This document shows, in pieces, positions 45,015 through 56,179 of a DNA stretch of 64,000 bases. The DNA is from Silene latifolia (Eukaryota > Streptophyta > Magnoliopsida > Caryophyllales > Caryophyllaceae): assembly GCF_048544455.1 (NCBI RefSeq), contig NC_133534.1, positions 220,934,292 to 220,998,291 of the forward strand, given 5' to 3'. Below the pieces are notes generated by a model, which had not been told where the DNA came from, searched no databases, and worked only from the letters and a program-made list of their open reading frames with translations. A program made the position numbers and the translations under genes. How positions within the stretch are numbered: the stretch's first letter is position 1; each line of letters begins with the position of its first letter.

Positions 45015-46515
45015 TGATAGTAATGTATTGTGTCGGTCTAAGAGGGTGATTTTATCACCCTCGTGTCTTTTAATATGGGTCTTTTGGTACACTTTTCCTA
45101 ACATTTGGCAATTGGTTATGTGGTGGTAACTTGTGCACTTTAACTCGGTTGGGAACTCAATCCTTAATGCATGGAACCCGAGCGGCAATAGAGCACCTTT
45201 CAAAGGTCAAGACAAGGCACAAGAGGATCACTTGTAACCCGAAAACCAGTTGGGAGAAGTAAGAATGAAGACTAGAAGAAATGAAGGCAATTGAAGAGGT
45301 CTAGCTCGTGGAAAATAGAAGTCCAAAAATGCGAGCACGTGCGCGCTGCGCAAACAGGGTGCGCAGTGCGCACTATTGCGCAGGCAAGAACAGTGTTTGC
45401 GCAGCCTGCGCAGCTCTGCTATGCGGGTTTTCTAATCTTCTTTTTGGGCTTCTTAAGTGGAAATCTTTCTAGGTTTTTGTGAAGCCCTATAAATACCCGA
45501 GAGTTTGAAGACCTAAGACATTCACCTACCATCCTTTCATCTCATCTAATCATCTAATTATTGAATAATCTCTAGAAACTTGTAGTAGGAAGAACACTTT
45601 ATTTTGGGTGAAAGTTGTAATCTTTTAGCTTTGGATGTTAATATTTCTTCATTTCTTGGGTTTTTCTAAGAAGATGGAAGGCTAATCTTCCCTTTGCTTG
45701 ATGTAATTTGATCAAAGTATCCAACTTTGGTAATTGTAAGACTCTTAAACCTCTCTTAATTTATCTAATGCTCTTTTCTTGTGCTTAATTTCTTATGTTG
45801 AGTAATTGAATGTTTGGGTTGGCCATCCTTGCATGTTATTCACTTGACTAGTGCAAATCCTAAGGAAATTGTCTAATTTAGTTGGGATTGTTGAAGCAAG
45901 TTTGTTGTTTGTTGAATTGGTTTAAAGGATTCTTACAACAAATATAAAAGTCCATGTCTTTTGCTCATTTTTATGGTTTAATCTTATGAGGAATTGATCC
46001 TAGCTTCATCTTTTGGTAAATTCTTAATGCTCATGCTTAGTCTCTTTTCATGGTTTAATGATTTGTTTCTTAAACTTGAAGGGTATGTGTAGATGGTTTA
46101 ATTTACATGTATCAACATCTTGAGGTGATAGTATTGGGTAGATAATTGTGAGAGAGTACAAAGAGTCAAGCTTTACCATTGTTGGGTTACTAAGAGAGAA
46201 TTACATCAAGTATTCCCCTTAATATTGAATCTTGCATACTAGTTGTTTGTGGAATTGTCTCAATAGGAAGATCTCCAATCTTTACTCATATTTCCATGTT
46301 TGTTTCCCAAAACCAATCCTTTTTCATTGTTTCCTACTAGTTGACCTTTGTTAATACCCATTGTTTGTGATTAGTGCCTTTTGTTAAGTTTAAATTGTCA
46401 TTAGGATCTTAATTAGTAGTAGAGACCTACTTAGTAGTCAATAGTTTACAATTCAAGTTTTTAGTCTTAAATCCCTTCTCTTGGGTTCGACCCTTACTTC
46501 CCTTTACTACTAACA
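45015..46515 (+). repeat. 5' LTR of Athila element
   Basis: 1501 bp, TGATAGTAATG...CTACTAACA. Contains a cluster of TGCGCAG/CTGCGCA palindromic motifs at 45339-45415 and a TATAAATACC TATA-like box near 45490. Confidence 0.9.
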
Positions 46516-46650
46516 AATTTTGGCGCCGTTGCCGGGGAAGAGCAACATAGCTAAAGGCTTGATTGTTAAATTGCATGTTAGTTATTTTTTTTCTCTTTGT
46601 TTTGGATAAGTAAGTGGAAGTTCTAACTTGTGTGTGTAGTGCGAAGGTTT

Positions 46651-48447
46651 ATGTTTAGTTCTCCACAACACGGTGAATCAACCCCCGTGGAAGAGGACGC
46701 TTTTGGAGCATATTCGTGGTTATTTACTAATCCTTGGTACCAAAGAGCACAAAGAGAACATAGAGTAGAAGAAGCACCTTTAGAAGCACCTTTAGAAGAA
46801 CCTATTGAAGTAAATCTGATTGAAGTAGAGTATCCCCCTATGGCGAATAACACGAGAACCATCCGGGAGATACGAGCAAGGAATTATGATGAGCAACCCT
46901 TGTGCATCACCTATCCCCCTCTAGGAGCCAATGCAAATTTCGAACTCAAAGGCTTCTTTATCCATAACTTGCCTAAGTTCCATGGCCATGCGGGGAATGA
47001 CCCAAACCGTCACCTTTCGGAATTTCACATGATGTGTGAAGGTGCTATTCCTAATGGGGTGACGGAGGATCAATTCAAATTACGGACTTTCCCATTTTCT
47101 TTGTTGGATTCGGCCAAAGATTGGCTCTTTATTCTTGAACCGGGATCTATAAGAACTTGGAAGGAAATGAAGGCGGCTTTTCTTGATAAGTACTACCCCG
47201 ATGCCCGTCACAACCGTGCTAAGAAGGCCATTACTACCATAGAACAAGACCTCAATGGTGAAACCATGTATGAGTATTGGGAGAGGTTCAAAAAGTTGGT
47301 AGCTCAATGCCCATACCACGGGTTGAGCGATGATGATCTTCTTGTGAACTTCTATGAAGGGTTGGGCCAAGATGATCAAAGAATGGTCAATTCCGCTACC
47401 GGAGGAGGGTTGGAAAAGTTTTCCATAGCGGAGGCCATGGAAATCATTGAGAGACTTGCCTCTACTACGAGGAATTATGGAAGAACTCAAAGGGGAACAA
47501 GGAATACTTCTTCAATGGGAACCTCTTCTTCATCCAATCAAAATCTTGAGCAAAGTGTGAATGATTTGACTCACTTAGTGAAGACTATGATAGTGAACAA
47601 TCCAAACAAGGATGGAAAAAAAGGGAATCAAGTGGATTGCAATTATTGTCAAGGTCCTCACTTGGAGGAAAATTGCCCCATCATGATTGAAGAAGGAATT
47701 GGAGTGGAGAATGTAAGTGCAATGGGGTATGGGAATTACAATGCTAGGAATCCTTCCGGAGGAGGATACTACAATTATGACCCTAGTGGCAACAATTACA
47801 ATGTTGGGAGTAGAGACAATCCTAGACTTGGTTGGGGTGGTGACACCTCAAAGAGCTTTGTGAAAGGTCAATTCAACCACTTGAGGGACCAAAATTCCCG
47901 ACAAGGTCAAGGTTCAAACTCTCAAGGAAATAGGAATGGGAATTTCAATCAAGAAGGAAATAGGAATGGGAATTTCAACAACCAAGGTAGAAGCCAAAAC
48001 CAAGGTCAATCATCCTTATTTGGCAATCAAGGTAACAACAACAATTCTCAAAAGGAACCAAGTGTTCAAGACTTGCTTAAGAACATTTTGCAAGAGCAAG
48101 TCAAAACGAACAAGAGGCTTGACAAGATTGATGCCGACAAGAATGTTAGTGATGCCAAGGTTGCCAACCTTGAAGTCCAACTTGGCCAAATTGCCCAAGA
48201 ACTTGCCAAGAAAAATCAAAGGACCTCAACTTCTATTCCCTCCACTACATTTCCTCCTAGAGAGAATGCTAGTGCTATGACATTGAGGAAGGGGAGAACC
48301 TTAAAATCCCCTCCCAAGAAGAAGAGAAGGGGTAAGTCACAAGAAAGGGTTATTGACATTGAAGAGCAAATTGAAGAGGAGCTTGTGGTTGAACAAGAGA
48401 AAGGATCATCTTCAAAAGCTAATGAGGAAAAAGAAAAGAGTCCTTAG
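46651..48447 (+). CDS. Athila gag
   Basis: Start uncertain: ATG 46651 or 46630, both in frame. The retrotransposon gag core runs from LKGFFIHNLPKFHGHAGNDP through EFHMMCEGAIPNGVTEDQFK, FSLLDSAKDWLF, WKEMKAAFLDKYYP and TMYEYWERFKKLVAQCPYHG to EAMEIIERLA. A CNYCQGPHLEENC knuckle (CX2CX4HX4C: C-NY-C-QGPH-LEEN-C) follows, then a Gly/Asn-rich RNA-binding-like region with NRNGNFNQEGNRNGNFNNQG repeats. It ends with a Lys/Glu-rich tail. It assembles the virus-like particle and packages RNA. It stops at TAG 48445, after which the same frame continues open into protease, so gag-pro was or is one reading frame. Confidence 0.85.
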   Translation: MFSSPQHGESTPVEEDAFGAYSWLFTNPWYQRAQREHRVEEAPLEAPLEEPIEVNLIEVEYPPMANNTRTIREIRARNYDEQPLCITYPPLGANANFELKGFFIHNLPKFHGHAGNDPNRHLSEFHMMCEGAIPNGVTEDQFKLRTFPFSLLDSAKDWLFILEPGSIRTWKEMKAAFLDKYYPDARHNRAKKAITTIEQDLNGETMYEYWERFKKLVAQCPYHGLSDDDLLVNFYEGLGQDDQRMVNSATGGGLEKFSIAEAMEIIERLASTTRNYGRTQRGTRNTSSMGTSSSSNQNLEQSVNDLTHLVKTMIVNNPNKDGKKGNQVDCNYCQGPHLEENCPIMIEEGIGVENVSAMGYGNYNARNPSGGGYYNYDPSGNNYNVGSRDNPRLGWGGDTSKSFVKGQFNHLRDQNSRQGQGSNSQGNRNGNFNQEGNRNGNFNNQGRSQNQGQSSLFGNQGNNNNSQKEPSVQDLLKNILQEQVKTNKRLDKIDADKNVSDAKVANLEVQLGQIAQELAKKNQRTSTSIPSTTFPPRENASAMTLRKGRTLKSPPKKKRRGKSQERVIDIEEQIEEELVVEQEKGSSSKANEEKEKSP

Positions 48448-49065
48448 AGCATTGACAAAGGAAAGGAAGGAAGCACTAACACAAAGGATCAACTCAAAGA
48501 GATCGAACAAGAGTATGAACTGGAGGTACCATTTCTTAGTGCCCTCACAAGTCCCAAGAAGTTTGATAAAGACACCGATCTTTATGAGACTTTTAGGAAA
48601 TGTGAGGTCAACATCCCTCTTTTAACTATCATTAACACCGTTCCTAGGTATGCAAAGTTCCTCAAAGAACTTTGCACCCCTAAACGGAAGCCAAGGAAAG
48701 GAGTTAAAAGAGTCACGGTTAGTAGGCATGTCTCGGCCATTTTCAAACAAAATCTTCCCAAAAAGTGCGATGATTCGGGCATGCTAACTATACCGTGCTC
48801 AATTGGAGGCAAAGCTTTTGCTAGAGCTATGCTAGACTCGGGGTCCTCTATTAATGTCATGCCTTATTCCATTTATGAGACCTTAGAATTGCCTCCCTTG
48901 TCTAGGACCAATGTTGTGATCCAATTGGTAGAAGATGTGTTGGTAGAGGTTGATAAGTTCATATTCCCGGCCGATTTTTATGTTTTGGACATGGAACCGG
49001 ACTCTAAGGCTACACCCCTCTTGCTAGGGAGGCCTTTTTATGAGAACCTCCAAAACCAAGCTTGA
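48448..49065 (+). CDS. Athila aspartic protease region
   Basis: Same frame as gag. [40 protein letters not shown] and then the protease core [20 protein letters not shown] with active-site DSGS, ending PLLLGRPF. The frame then runs out at 49065. Pol continues in the next frame from [14 protein letters not shown] at 49040. An extra T in the CCTTTTT run near 49036 explains the shift. No initiator of its own, so it is made only by readthrough of the TAG or not at all. Confidence 0.75.
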   Translation, partial: SIDKGKEGSTNTKDQLKEIEQEYELEVPFLSALTSPKKFDKDTDLYETFRKCEVNIPLLTIINTVPRYAKFLKELCTPKRKPRKGVKRVTVSRHVSAIFKQNLPKKCDDSGMLTIPCSIGGKAFARAMLDSGSSINVMPYSIYETLELPPLSRTNVVIQLVEDVLVEVDKFIFPADFYVLDMEPDSKATPLLLGRPFYENLQNQA

Positions 49066-52000
49066 CATGTATGATGGAACTTTGACCATGGAATTTGAAG
49101 GGAAAGTTTTGAAATATAATGTGTATGAGACGATGAAAAAGACCGATGATTTGAGTTGTTGCTACTTTCTCGATAAAATTGAACATTTGGCAAATCGAGT
49201 TTACCAATTTAGTCAAAGGGACCCACTTGAGGTGGCCCTCACTAACAATGTCGATAAGGAAGGGTTGCGGTTTTTGTTGTCTCATGATGTGCAGGAAAAT
49301 ATAGAGGCATTGGAAAAGGAAGAGCCACTAAAAGAATCAAAGGAAGAAAAAGAAATGAAAGAAATTGAAGAGGAAATGTCGAGCACATGCGCAGCCTGCG
49401 CAATTCCCAGCTCATCCGAATCATGTTTTTCTTCCTATTCTTATGACAACCCATCCAAATTTCTTCCCCTAGAGGCCTCCCTTGAAAGACCACTTTCATC
49501 CATCATTAAGCCACCCACCCCCAATCTAAAACCACTCCCCGACCACTTGAAATACGTCTTTCTTGGGGCAAACAACACTCTCCCCCTCATAATTTCAAAC
49601 CAACTTGAGAGTGATCAAGAAAGGAGATTGGTGGATGTTTTGCACAAGTACAAGGAAGCTTTCGGGTGGAGCATTGCGGATCTAAAAGGGATAAGTCCAA
49701 GCGTTTGCATGCACAAGATCCGTTTGGAAGGGGAAGCAAAGCCGGTTCGGCAACCACAAAGAAGATTAAACCCACCAATGATGGAGGTGGTGAAGGAAGA
49801 GATCATCAAGCTACTCCAAATGGGAATCATCTACCCCATTAGTGATTCTCAATGGGTAAGTCCCACTCAATGTGTACCTAAAAAGGGTGGTGTGACGGTA
49901 ATCGAGGGCAAAGAAGGAGCTTTAATTCCCACCCGGATTCAAACCGGGTGGAGAGTTTGCATCGATTATCGCCGCCTAAATGCCGTGACTTTCAAAGATC
50001 ATTTTCCTCTACCCTTTCTAGACCAAATGCTAGAGAGGCTAGGGGGAAAGGAATTTTATTGTTTCTTGGACGGATATTCCGGATACTTTCAAATTCCCAT
50101 ACGTCCGGAGGATCAATCCAAGACAACATTCACATGCCCTTTCGGAACATATGCATACCGAAGGATGCCCTTCGGTTTGTGTAATGCTCCGGGTACATTT
50201 CAACGTTGCATGGTGAGTCTTTTCTCGGATCTTGTTGAAAGAGTCTTAGAGGTCTTCATGGATGACTTCACCGTCCATGGAGATAGTTTTGAAGCTTGCT
50301 TGGACCACCTAACTATGGTCCTATCACGATGCACGGAATCACACCTTGTGTTGAATTCCGAAAAATGTCACTTTATGGTTAAAAGCGGCATCGTGTTAGG
50401 TCACATAGTCTCAAAGAGAGGGATTGAGGTGGATGTGGCTAAGGTTGAAGTGATAAAAACCTTGCCATATCCTACTAATACTCGGGAGATAAGGTCGTTC
50501 CTAGGACACGCAGGCTTCTACCGTCGATTTATTAAGGACTTTTCCAAGATTGCTTACCCCTTGTGCAAGCTTTTTCACAAGGATGTGGAGTTTGTTTTTG
50601 ATGATGCTTGTAGGTTAGCATTCGATAAGTTGAAGGAAAAGCTTCTAACGGCCCCGATAATTCAAGCTCCAAAGTGGGACCTCCCGTTTGAAATCATGAC
50701 CGATGCTAGTGATTATGCCCTTGGCGCGGTTTTAGGCCAAAGGGACGGGAAGATTGCTCATGTGATACAATATGCTTCTTCACTCTTGAATGATGCTCAA
50801 CGGAACTACACCGCCACGGAAAAAGAATTTTTAGCGGTGGTGTATGCCATTGAAAAATTCCGGGCTTATCTCTTGGGTGCAAAGGTCATCATCTATACCG
50901 ATCACAAGTCTATAAGGCAACTTGTAGACAAGAAAGACACCAAGGCAAGGCTAATGAGATGGGTGCTTTTGTTGAGCGAGTTTGACATAGAGATCAAGGA
51001 CAAGCAAGGGAGTGCTAATGTGGTAGCCGACCATTTGAGTAGGCTTCACATCAATGAGGATCTCGTGATGACCATGGGAGTAGTTGACGGTAGCTTACCA
51101 CATGAATCTCTATATTCCATGAAGGCCGTTGAGCCTTGGTATGCCAACCTTGTCAATTACATGGTAACCAAGAAGTTTCCCACCTCACTCTCATCAAGTC
51201 AACGAAATAAGATCAAGTCCGATTCTCGATTCTATATATGGGATGACCCATATCTATGGAAAATGTGTCAAGACCAAGTCATCCGACCTTGTGTACCGGA
51301 TGTAGAAATCCTATCCATACTCAAACATTGCCATGAGTACGCTTGTGGGGGTCACTTTGGGCCTCATAGAACGGCACGTAAAATCCTTGAGTGCGGGTTC
51401 TATTGGCCCAAGTTGTTTAAAGATGCTCATTTTTTTGTCAATACTTGTGACAAATGCCAACGGGTTGGCAACATCTCACGACGAAACGAAATGCCCCAAC
51501 AACCAATGCTCTATTTGGAGGTTTTTGATGTGTGGGGGATAGACTTCATGGGTCCATTCCCCAAGTCGGATGGGTATCTTTATATCCTTTTAGCGGTGGA
51601 CTACATTTCAAAATGGGTCGAGGCTATACCAACTCGGAATGATGACGCAAGGACGGTCTCTAGCTTTGTTCACAACAATATTTTCTCAAGGTTCGGCTAT
51701 CCTAGGGCGTTGATAAGTGACCGGGGGACTCATTTTTGCAATAGGATTTTGGAGGGATTGTTAAAGAGGTACGGGGTCGTGCACAAAGTCTCCACCGCCT
51801 ACCAACCACAAACCAATGGGCAAGCGGAAGTTTCCAATCGGGAGATCAAGAGCATCTTACAAAAAACAGTGAACCCCGATAGGAAAGATTGGAGTCAAAG
51901 GTTAAATGATGTTCTTTGGGCGTACCGCACCGCCTATAAGACACCAATTGGTATGTCCCCGTACCGACTCATTTATGGGAAGGCATGTCATCTTCCTTTG

Positions 52001-52432
52001 GAAGTGGAGCATAGAGCCTATTGGGCCATCAAATCCTTCAACCAAAGCATAGATGATGCGGGCCTCCATCAGAAGCTTCAACTTCAAGAAATTGAAGAAA
52101 TCCGTCTTGACTCTTATGATAATGCCGCCATATACAAAGAGAAAGCTAGAATATGGCATGATCGAATGATAAGTCGGCGGGTTTTCAAAGAAGGCACCAA
52201 GGTTCTTGTTTTCCAAAATCGGTTAAAGTTGTTCTCCGGGAAGCTAAGATCAAGATGGGTTGGACCATTCATTGTGAGCAAAGTCCATCCTCATGGAGCG
52301 GTCGAAGTTGAGAACCCGAGCACGGGAAAGACAATTAAGGTGAATGGGCAACGGCTTAAAGAGTATCATGAAGGCATGGAAGCACAAACTGTTGAACAAG
52401 TCACTTTGGAAGACCCCATTTACCAAGCTTGA
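49040..52432 (+). CDS. Athila RT, RNase H and integrase
   Basis: One open frame of 1130 codons. [80 protein letters not shown] and the catalytic [10 protein letters not shown]. RNase [34 protein letters not shown] and [10 protein letters not shown]. Integrase: the HHCC zinc region ([17 protein letters not shown] and CDKCQR), then catalytic Asp in WGIDFMGPF, Asp in ISDRGTHF and Glu in [12 protein letters not shown], ending in a [19 protein letters not shown]-terminal domain. All key residues are present. Upstream segment 49380-49400 encodes [11 protein letters not shown] through a TGCGCAGCCTGCGCA motif also found in the LTR. Confidence 0.92.
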   Translation: MRTSKTKLDMYDGTLTMEFEGKVLKYNVYETMKKTDDLSCCYFLDKIEHLANRVYQFSQRDPLEVALTNNVDKEGLRFLLSHDVQENIEALEKEEPLKESKEEKEMKEIEEEMSSTCAACAIPSSSESCFSSYSYDNPSKFLPLEASLERPLSSIIKPPTPNLKPLPDHLKYVFLGANNTLPLIISNQLESDQERRLVDVLHKYKEAFGWSIADLKGISPSVCMHKIRLEGEAKPVRQPQRRLNPPMMEVVKEEIIKLLQMGIIYPISDSQWVSPTQCVPKKGGVTVIEGKEGALIPTRIQTGWRVCIDYRRLNAVTFKDHFPLPFLDQMLERLGGKEFYCFLDGYSGYFQIPIRPEDQSKTTFTCPFGTYAYRRMPFGLCNAPGTFQRCMVSLFSDLVERVLEVFMDDFTVHGDSFEACLDHLTMVLSRCTESHLVLNSEKCHFMVKSGIVLGHIVSKRGIEVDVAKVEVIKTLPYPTNTREIRSFLGHAGFYRRFIKDFSKIAYPLCKLFHKDVEFVFDDACRLAFDKLKEKLLTAPIIQAPKWDLPFEIMTDASDYALGAVLGQRDGKIAHVIQYASSLLNDAQRNYTATEKEFLAVVYAIEKFRAYLLGAKVIIYTDHKSIRQLVDKKDTKARLMRWVLLLSEFDIEIKDKQGSANVVADHLSRLHINEDLVMTMGVVDGSLPHESLYSMKAVEPWYANLVNYMVTKKFPTSLSSSQRNKIKSDSRFYIWDDPYLWKMCQDQVIRPCVPDVEILSILKHCHEYACGGHFGPHRTARKILECGFYWPKLFKDAHFFVNTCDKCQRVGNISRRNEMPQQPMLYLEVFDVWGIDFMGPFPKSDGYLYILLAVDYISKWVEAIPTRNDDARTVSSFVHNNIFSRFGYPRALISDRGTHFCNRILEGLLKRYGVVHKVSTAYQPQTNGQAEVSNREIKSILQKTVNPDRKDWSQRLNDVLWAYRTAYKTPIGMSPYRLIYGKACHLPLEVEHRAYWAIKSFNQSIDDAGLHQKLQLQEIEEIRLDSYDNAAIYKEKARIWHDRMISRRVFKEGTKVLVFQNRLKLFSGKLRSRWVGPFIVSKVHPHGAVEVENPSTGKTIKVNGQRLKEYHEGMEAQTVEQVTLEDPIYQA

Positions 52433-52435
52433 GCA

Positions 52436-53516
52436 CGAGAAGCACTTTGTCGAGCCATCGACGTTAAATAACGGCAAATTTGTAAATATTCTATCCCAAT
52501 TTAATTGCTTTCTTAGCGTAGTTTATTTCCGCAATTTAATTCCGCGATTTATTTCCGCAATTTATTTTCTCGCATGTTAATTTTCGTTAAATTAATTTCA
52601 TTTGCATTGACATGTAAAAAGGCACTTGAGGTTTGTTTAATGATTTAGTGATTTGCAAAGACCCTCTTGGAAGGCGTGCCCAAGAGGAGATGAGAGTCGG
52701 GTTTAATAGGCAAAATGATTGGAAGAAGCTTTGAAGAAGAGATCAAGGGTAAAAGAAGAAAAATGAACTAAATTTGATTTTTCACAATTAAAAGAGCTGA
52801 AGACGAAACTGCGAAGGTATGCGCAGCCTGCGCATAGGGCTTACGCAGGTGCGCATGATTGCGCAGGCAAGACTAAATTTTGCGCAGCCTGCGCAGGTCT
52901 GTAATCTCGGTTCTTTATCTTCTCTTATCCAGTTTTCAATCATCATTATTTACCAAAGTTTTTTCGTCCAACTTCCCCAAAACCCCATCTCATTCACTCC
53001 AAATCAAACCAAATCACCTTTTATCATCAACAAACCTCCTTCTCATCACCAATTTCTTCCCCAAATTCATCCTTGGAATCAAAAACACCATCAAACATCC
53101 TTTTTTCTGACAAAAATCCCCCAATCTCCCAAACCCTAGAATTTTTCCGGGTTGATTTGAAGCTTTTTCAAGTGGATTTCTGGGTTACCAAGGGATTTTT
53201 ATGCAACCTTCCTCTTCATTCAAGCAAGTTTTGGGAATATTCGGGAAGGTATAACAAATTTATCCACTCTCTTTGTTTCCATTGATTTAATTCACTTTAC
53301 TTTGTGTAGTTGAGTTGGATTCTTGCTTGTAATTGTTATTTGGGGATTGTTGGCAATCATTTTCTGTTAGGGAAGGCAAATATTCAACAAAATTACCTTA
53401 GCTACACAAGATTGTGCTAGTGCGCACAAGGTGTTTGTTGAATTGCCCCTTAGAAAATTTTTCAGATTTTTGGTTGTTTTAAGTGGTTGTTTTTGAAATT
53501 TTTAAAAGAGAACAAG
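52436..53516 (+). other. Spacer between pol and 3' ORF with LTR-like motif block
   Basis: Non-coding, 1.08 kb. It contains two TGCGCAGCCTGCGCA copies (52820-52834, 52881-52895) joined by ATTGCGCAGGCAAGA, the same arrangement as in the LTR at 45339-45415. A pyrimidine-rich, 5' UTR-like stretch then precedes the ORF. No domain was recognised. Confidence 0.7.
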
Positions 53517-55262
53517 ATGGTTTTTGGTCTTGGCAAGGGAAAGTCTAAGAAGAAGGGCGAGTCTTCAAACCAACCTCCACCCAATGCACCACCCAAACCT
53601 TTTAAAGGGGATGAAGGGTTGCCAAACAACCTTAAGACTTACTTTAAGTTCCTTGAGAGTAAGCCCTTACCGATTTCAAAATTCCTTCACCCGGGGACCT
53701 TGAGGGACATGGGAATCTTTGACCAAACCCTTGTCTTCTTCACCAAGGTGGGGTTAGAGAGGTACATTAACCTCCAACCTCATACATACTCCGCCTACAC
53801 CTTAGAATTCCTCTCGACCATCCAAATCACGGGGGAAAGAGGGAATGAAAGGGTGAGTTTTAGGTTAAACAAGACATGGCACACTCTAACCTTTGAGAGG
53901 GTAAGGGAGATTTTGAGGATCACCAAACCACCTTCCCCCATAAACCTACCGGGCACGGCCTTGGACGATACTTGGTGTGCACTCACGGGGAAAACACACA
54001 GGACAAACAATGACAAGATCTCCTCAATCACAAACCCCCCCATCCGGATTCTTACACGTATGATTTCGTGCTTCTTCTTTACGATGGGGGAACCTACCAA
54101 ACTCAATGAGGGGGTCCGTGAGTGCATTTGGGCAATGTTGCCCGAGGGGGAGGGGGTGCTGGATTGGGCAAGGCTTTTTGTGGTTGGTGCATCAAAGCAC
54201 AGAGAAAAGAAAGGGAGCATTAATTGTGGAGGTTTGGTCACTCTTTTTGTGGCTAGCTTGGTTGGGGATATTCCAGATGAACAACCTCGAGTGTGGGGGA
54301 ATCACCTTTATAATGAAGCGGGGTTGGTGGAGACCCATATGATTCAACCTTTGGACACGGTTCCGTGGAGTTGTCATTGGTTGGGGGAAGGGGGTACCCA
54401 ATATATGAAGCTACCTTTGAATGGCCCCCTCTCAAGTGGACCACGAGCCCGGGATTTCTTTTGCCCCGCCGAGGGCAACCTCCCCAACCCACCCCCACAA
54501 AGCATGAGGAAGAGAAGAGCGGTTGAGTCTTCCCAAGGCCCACAACAAGAGGAAGTGAGAGAGGTTGAGATAATTGAGGGGGGATTCCATGAGACCCCAC
54601 ACATTCCTTCGTCCTACCAACCGCCTCAAGACACTCTTATGTTTGAGGCCGGGGGTTCCTCAAGTCCACCTTTAGCACCATGGCAACACCAAATGTTCAA
54701 GTACTTTGAGGAGACCCGGAGGACGTTGGAAGCAATTAGTGGGAGGGTTGAGAGCTCTCATTCTTGGCAACAACAACAAGCGCCAAGATTGGAGAGTTTT
54801 GATCAATTTCGGAAATCTTTTGAAGAACATAAAAGGTTGGGAGATGAGGCCGAATTGGCCCAAAGAAAAATGCTTGAGGGGATTGCAAAGAGGCAAGAGG
54901 AGTCTTACCAATGGCAACAACAATGCGCCAAGGCTTGGGCGGAGAATCAAGCAATGTGGCAAGAGCAAAACAAGTGGCGTGAACAAGTAAGCCAACAATT
55001 TGGGGTGCAAAACGAAAGGCACCACCAATACCTTGAGGATTCTTACTACGACGCTCAAGCCCATGAAGACTCCTTTGGCCTTATTCAAGGCCTTTTCGGA
55101 ATGACTCTCCACCACAATGAATCAACCTATCAACCCACCATCAATGAAACTCAAGTCAATGCGGCCTACATAAGGGCCCAACAAGAAAAAGAAAGAAGAG
55201 AAAGAAGAAGAATGAACCGGGGGGCATATGAGCAAGGCGAAGGCTCGGGCCCCTCCAACTAA
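53517..55262 (+). CDS. Athila 3' ORF (ORF-1-type protein in env position)
   Basis: Start chosen at ATG 53517 in AACAAGATGG context (an upstream in-frame ATG at 53487 would add ten residues). An intact frame of 581 codons. It begins with a short basic KGKSKKKGESS segment, then a globular region with LPNNLKTYFKFLESKPLPIS, FTKVGLERYINLQPHTYSAY, TLTFERVREIL and GGLVTLFVASLVGDIPD. A Pro/Glu linker is followed by a long Gln/Glu/Arg-rich coiled-coil tail (WQQQQAPR, KRQEESYQWQQQCAKAW), ending RGAYEQGEGSGPSN. It resembles the Arabidopsis retrotransposon ORF-1 family that occupies the env position in Athila elements. Only short hydrophobic patches are visible, so an envelope role is not supported. Retention of such a long open frame suggests recent function. 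Confidence 0.8.
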   Translation: MVFGLGKGKSKKKGESSNQPPPNAPPKPFKGDEGLPNNLKTYFKFLESKPLPISKFLHPGTLRDMGIFDQTLVFFTKVGLERYINLQPHTYSAYTLEFLSTIQITGERGNERVSFRLNKTWHTLTFERVREILRITKPPSPINLPGTALDDTWCALTGKTHRTNNDKISSITNPPIRILTRMISCFFFTMGEPTKLNEGVRECIWAMLPEGEGVLDWARLFVVGASKHREKKGSINCGGLVTLFVASLVGDIPDEQPRVWGNHLYNEAGLVETHMIQPLDTVPWSCHWLGEGGTQYMKLPLNGPLSSGPRARDFFCPAEGNLPNPPPQSMRKRRAVESSQGPQQEEVREVEIIEGGFHETPHIPSSYQPPQDTLMFEAGGSSSPPLAPWQHQMFKYFEETRRTLEAISGRVESSHSWQQQQAPRLESFDQFRKSFEEHKRLGDEAELAQRKMLEGIAKRQEESYQWQQQCAKAWAENQAMWQEQNKWREQVSQQFGVQNERHHQYLEDSYYDAQAHEDSFGLIQGLFGMTLHHNESTYQPTINETQVNAAYIRAQQEKERRERRRMNRGAYEQGEGSGPSN

Positions 55263-56179
55263 AAGTTTGAAGAAGTTGGCACTCCCTCACATTGAGGACA
55301 ATGTGAAATTTAAGTGTGGGGGAGTGAGAAATTGTAACATATGTAAATTGTCTTTCAAGTCAATGCAAAAAAAAAAAAAAAAAAAAAAAAATGAAAATTC
55401 CGGCTAGGCGAAAACCCACAAGGGTGGGCACCTAGGCAAGATTGGAAAAGGTGGCCGAGGACGGAATGAAAACTCGAAAGGGCATTCCGGGCAAAATGAA
55501 GAATCGAGTTGCGAGCCACCGATGAGAGGAAAGGAAAAAGCTAAGGTGAAAACCCGAAAGGGCACCTTAGGCAAAATGAGGGATTTTCAAACAAAAAAAT
55601 TGAAAAATGCAACACCAAAAAGATGGAGGGATAAGAAGGGAGCAATAAGGAGGGTCTTGGAAGGAGGTTAGATTTAAGATTTAATTTCTTTTTGAGTCAA
55701 AGAAAGTTGTTTCAAATTGGTGGTTTTTCATGTTGGCTACTAGGTTGTTGATCTTTGTTGGTGTTTGGCCAACTTAGTAGCATGACTTGCATTGCTTGGA
55801 GTGATAAGGGGGTGATATAAGGGGAAGATGAATGAGTTGGAGGATTGTTTAGGTCACTTTGCTATTGCCTTGGGATAAGGCAAGAGTGACCATTACTACC
55901 TTGGTGATATAAGAAGGGTGGAGTTGCGTGATGAGTCGGCGTTGGTGGTGTGTCGTGTCCGTGTTTGAGGGAGGAATAAGGCGGGGGAGTGAGTGAAGAG
56001 TTGTGTCAAATTTGAGTCAAGTTATTTTCTTTTTAATTGGTGGTTGTGTTTTGAGGGAGATATAAGAAGGAAGAGGAAAGGGAAGAGTGATCATTCTCTC
56101 CTACACTCTCTTGTAGACTTCGTGGTTGCTTGTTTCGGGTTTTGCTCGGGACTAGCAAAAGTCTAAGTGTGGGGGAGTT
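55263..56179 (+). other. Athila 3' untranslated region with purine tracts
   Basis: AAGTGTGGGGGAG occurs twice, just after the ORF (55312-55324) and just before the LTR (56166-56178). The latter is the plus-strand primer. Between them are an A-run (55367-55391) and three GAAAACYCGAAAGGGCA...GGCAAAATGA mini-repeats (about 55407-55580). No coding sequence. Confidence 0.75.

Noticed and set aside
53795-55115. Several frames opposite or overlapping the Athila 3' ORF
   Set aside because: Composition-driven shadows of the 581-codon ORF.
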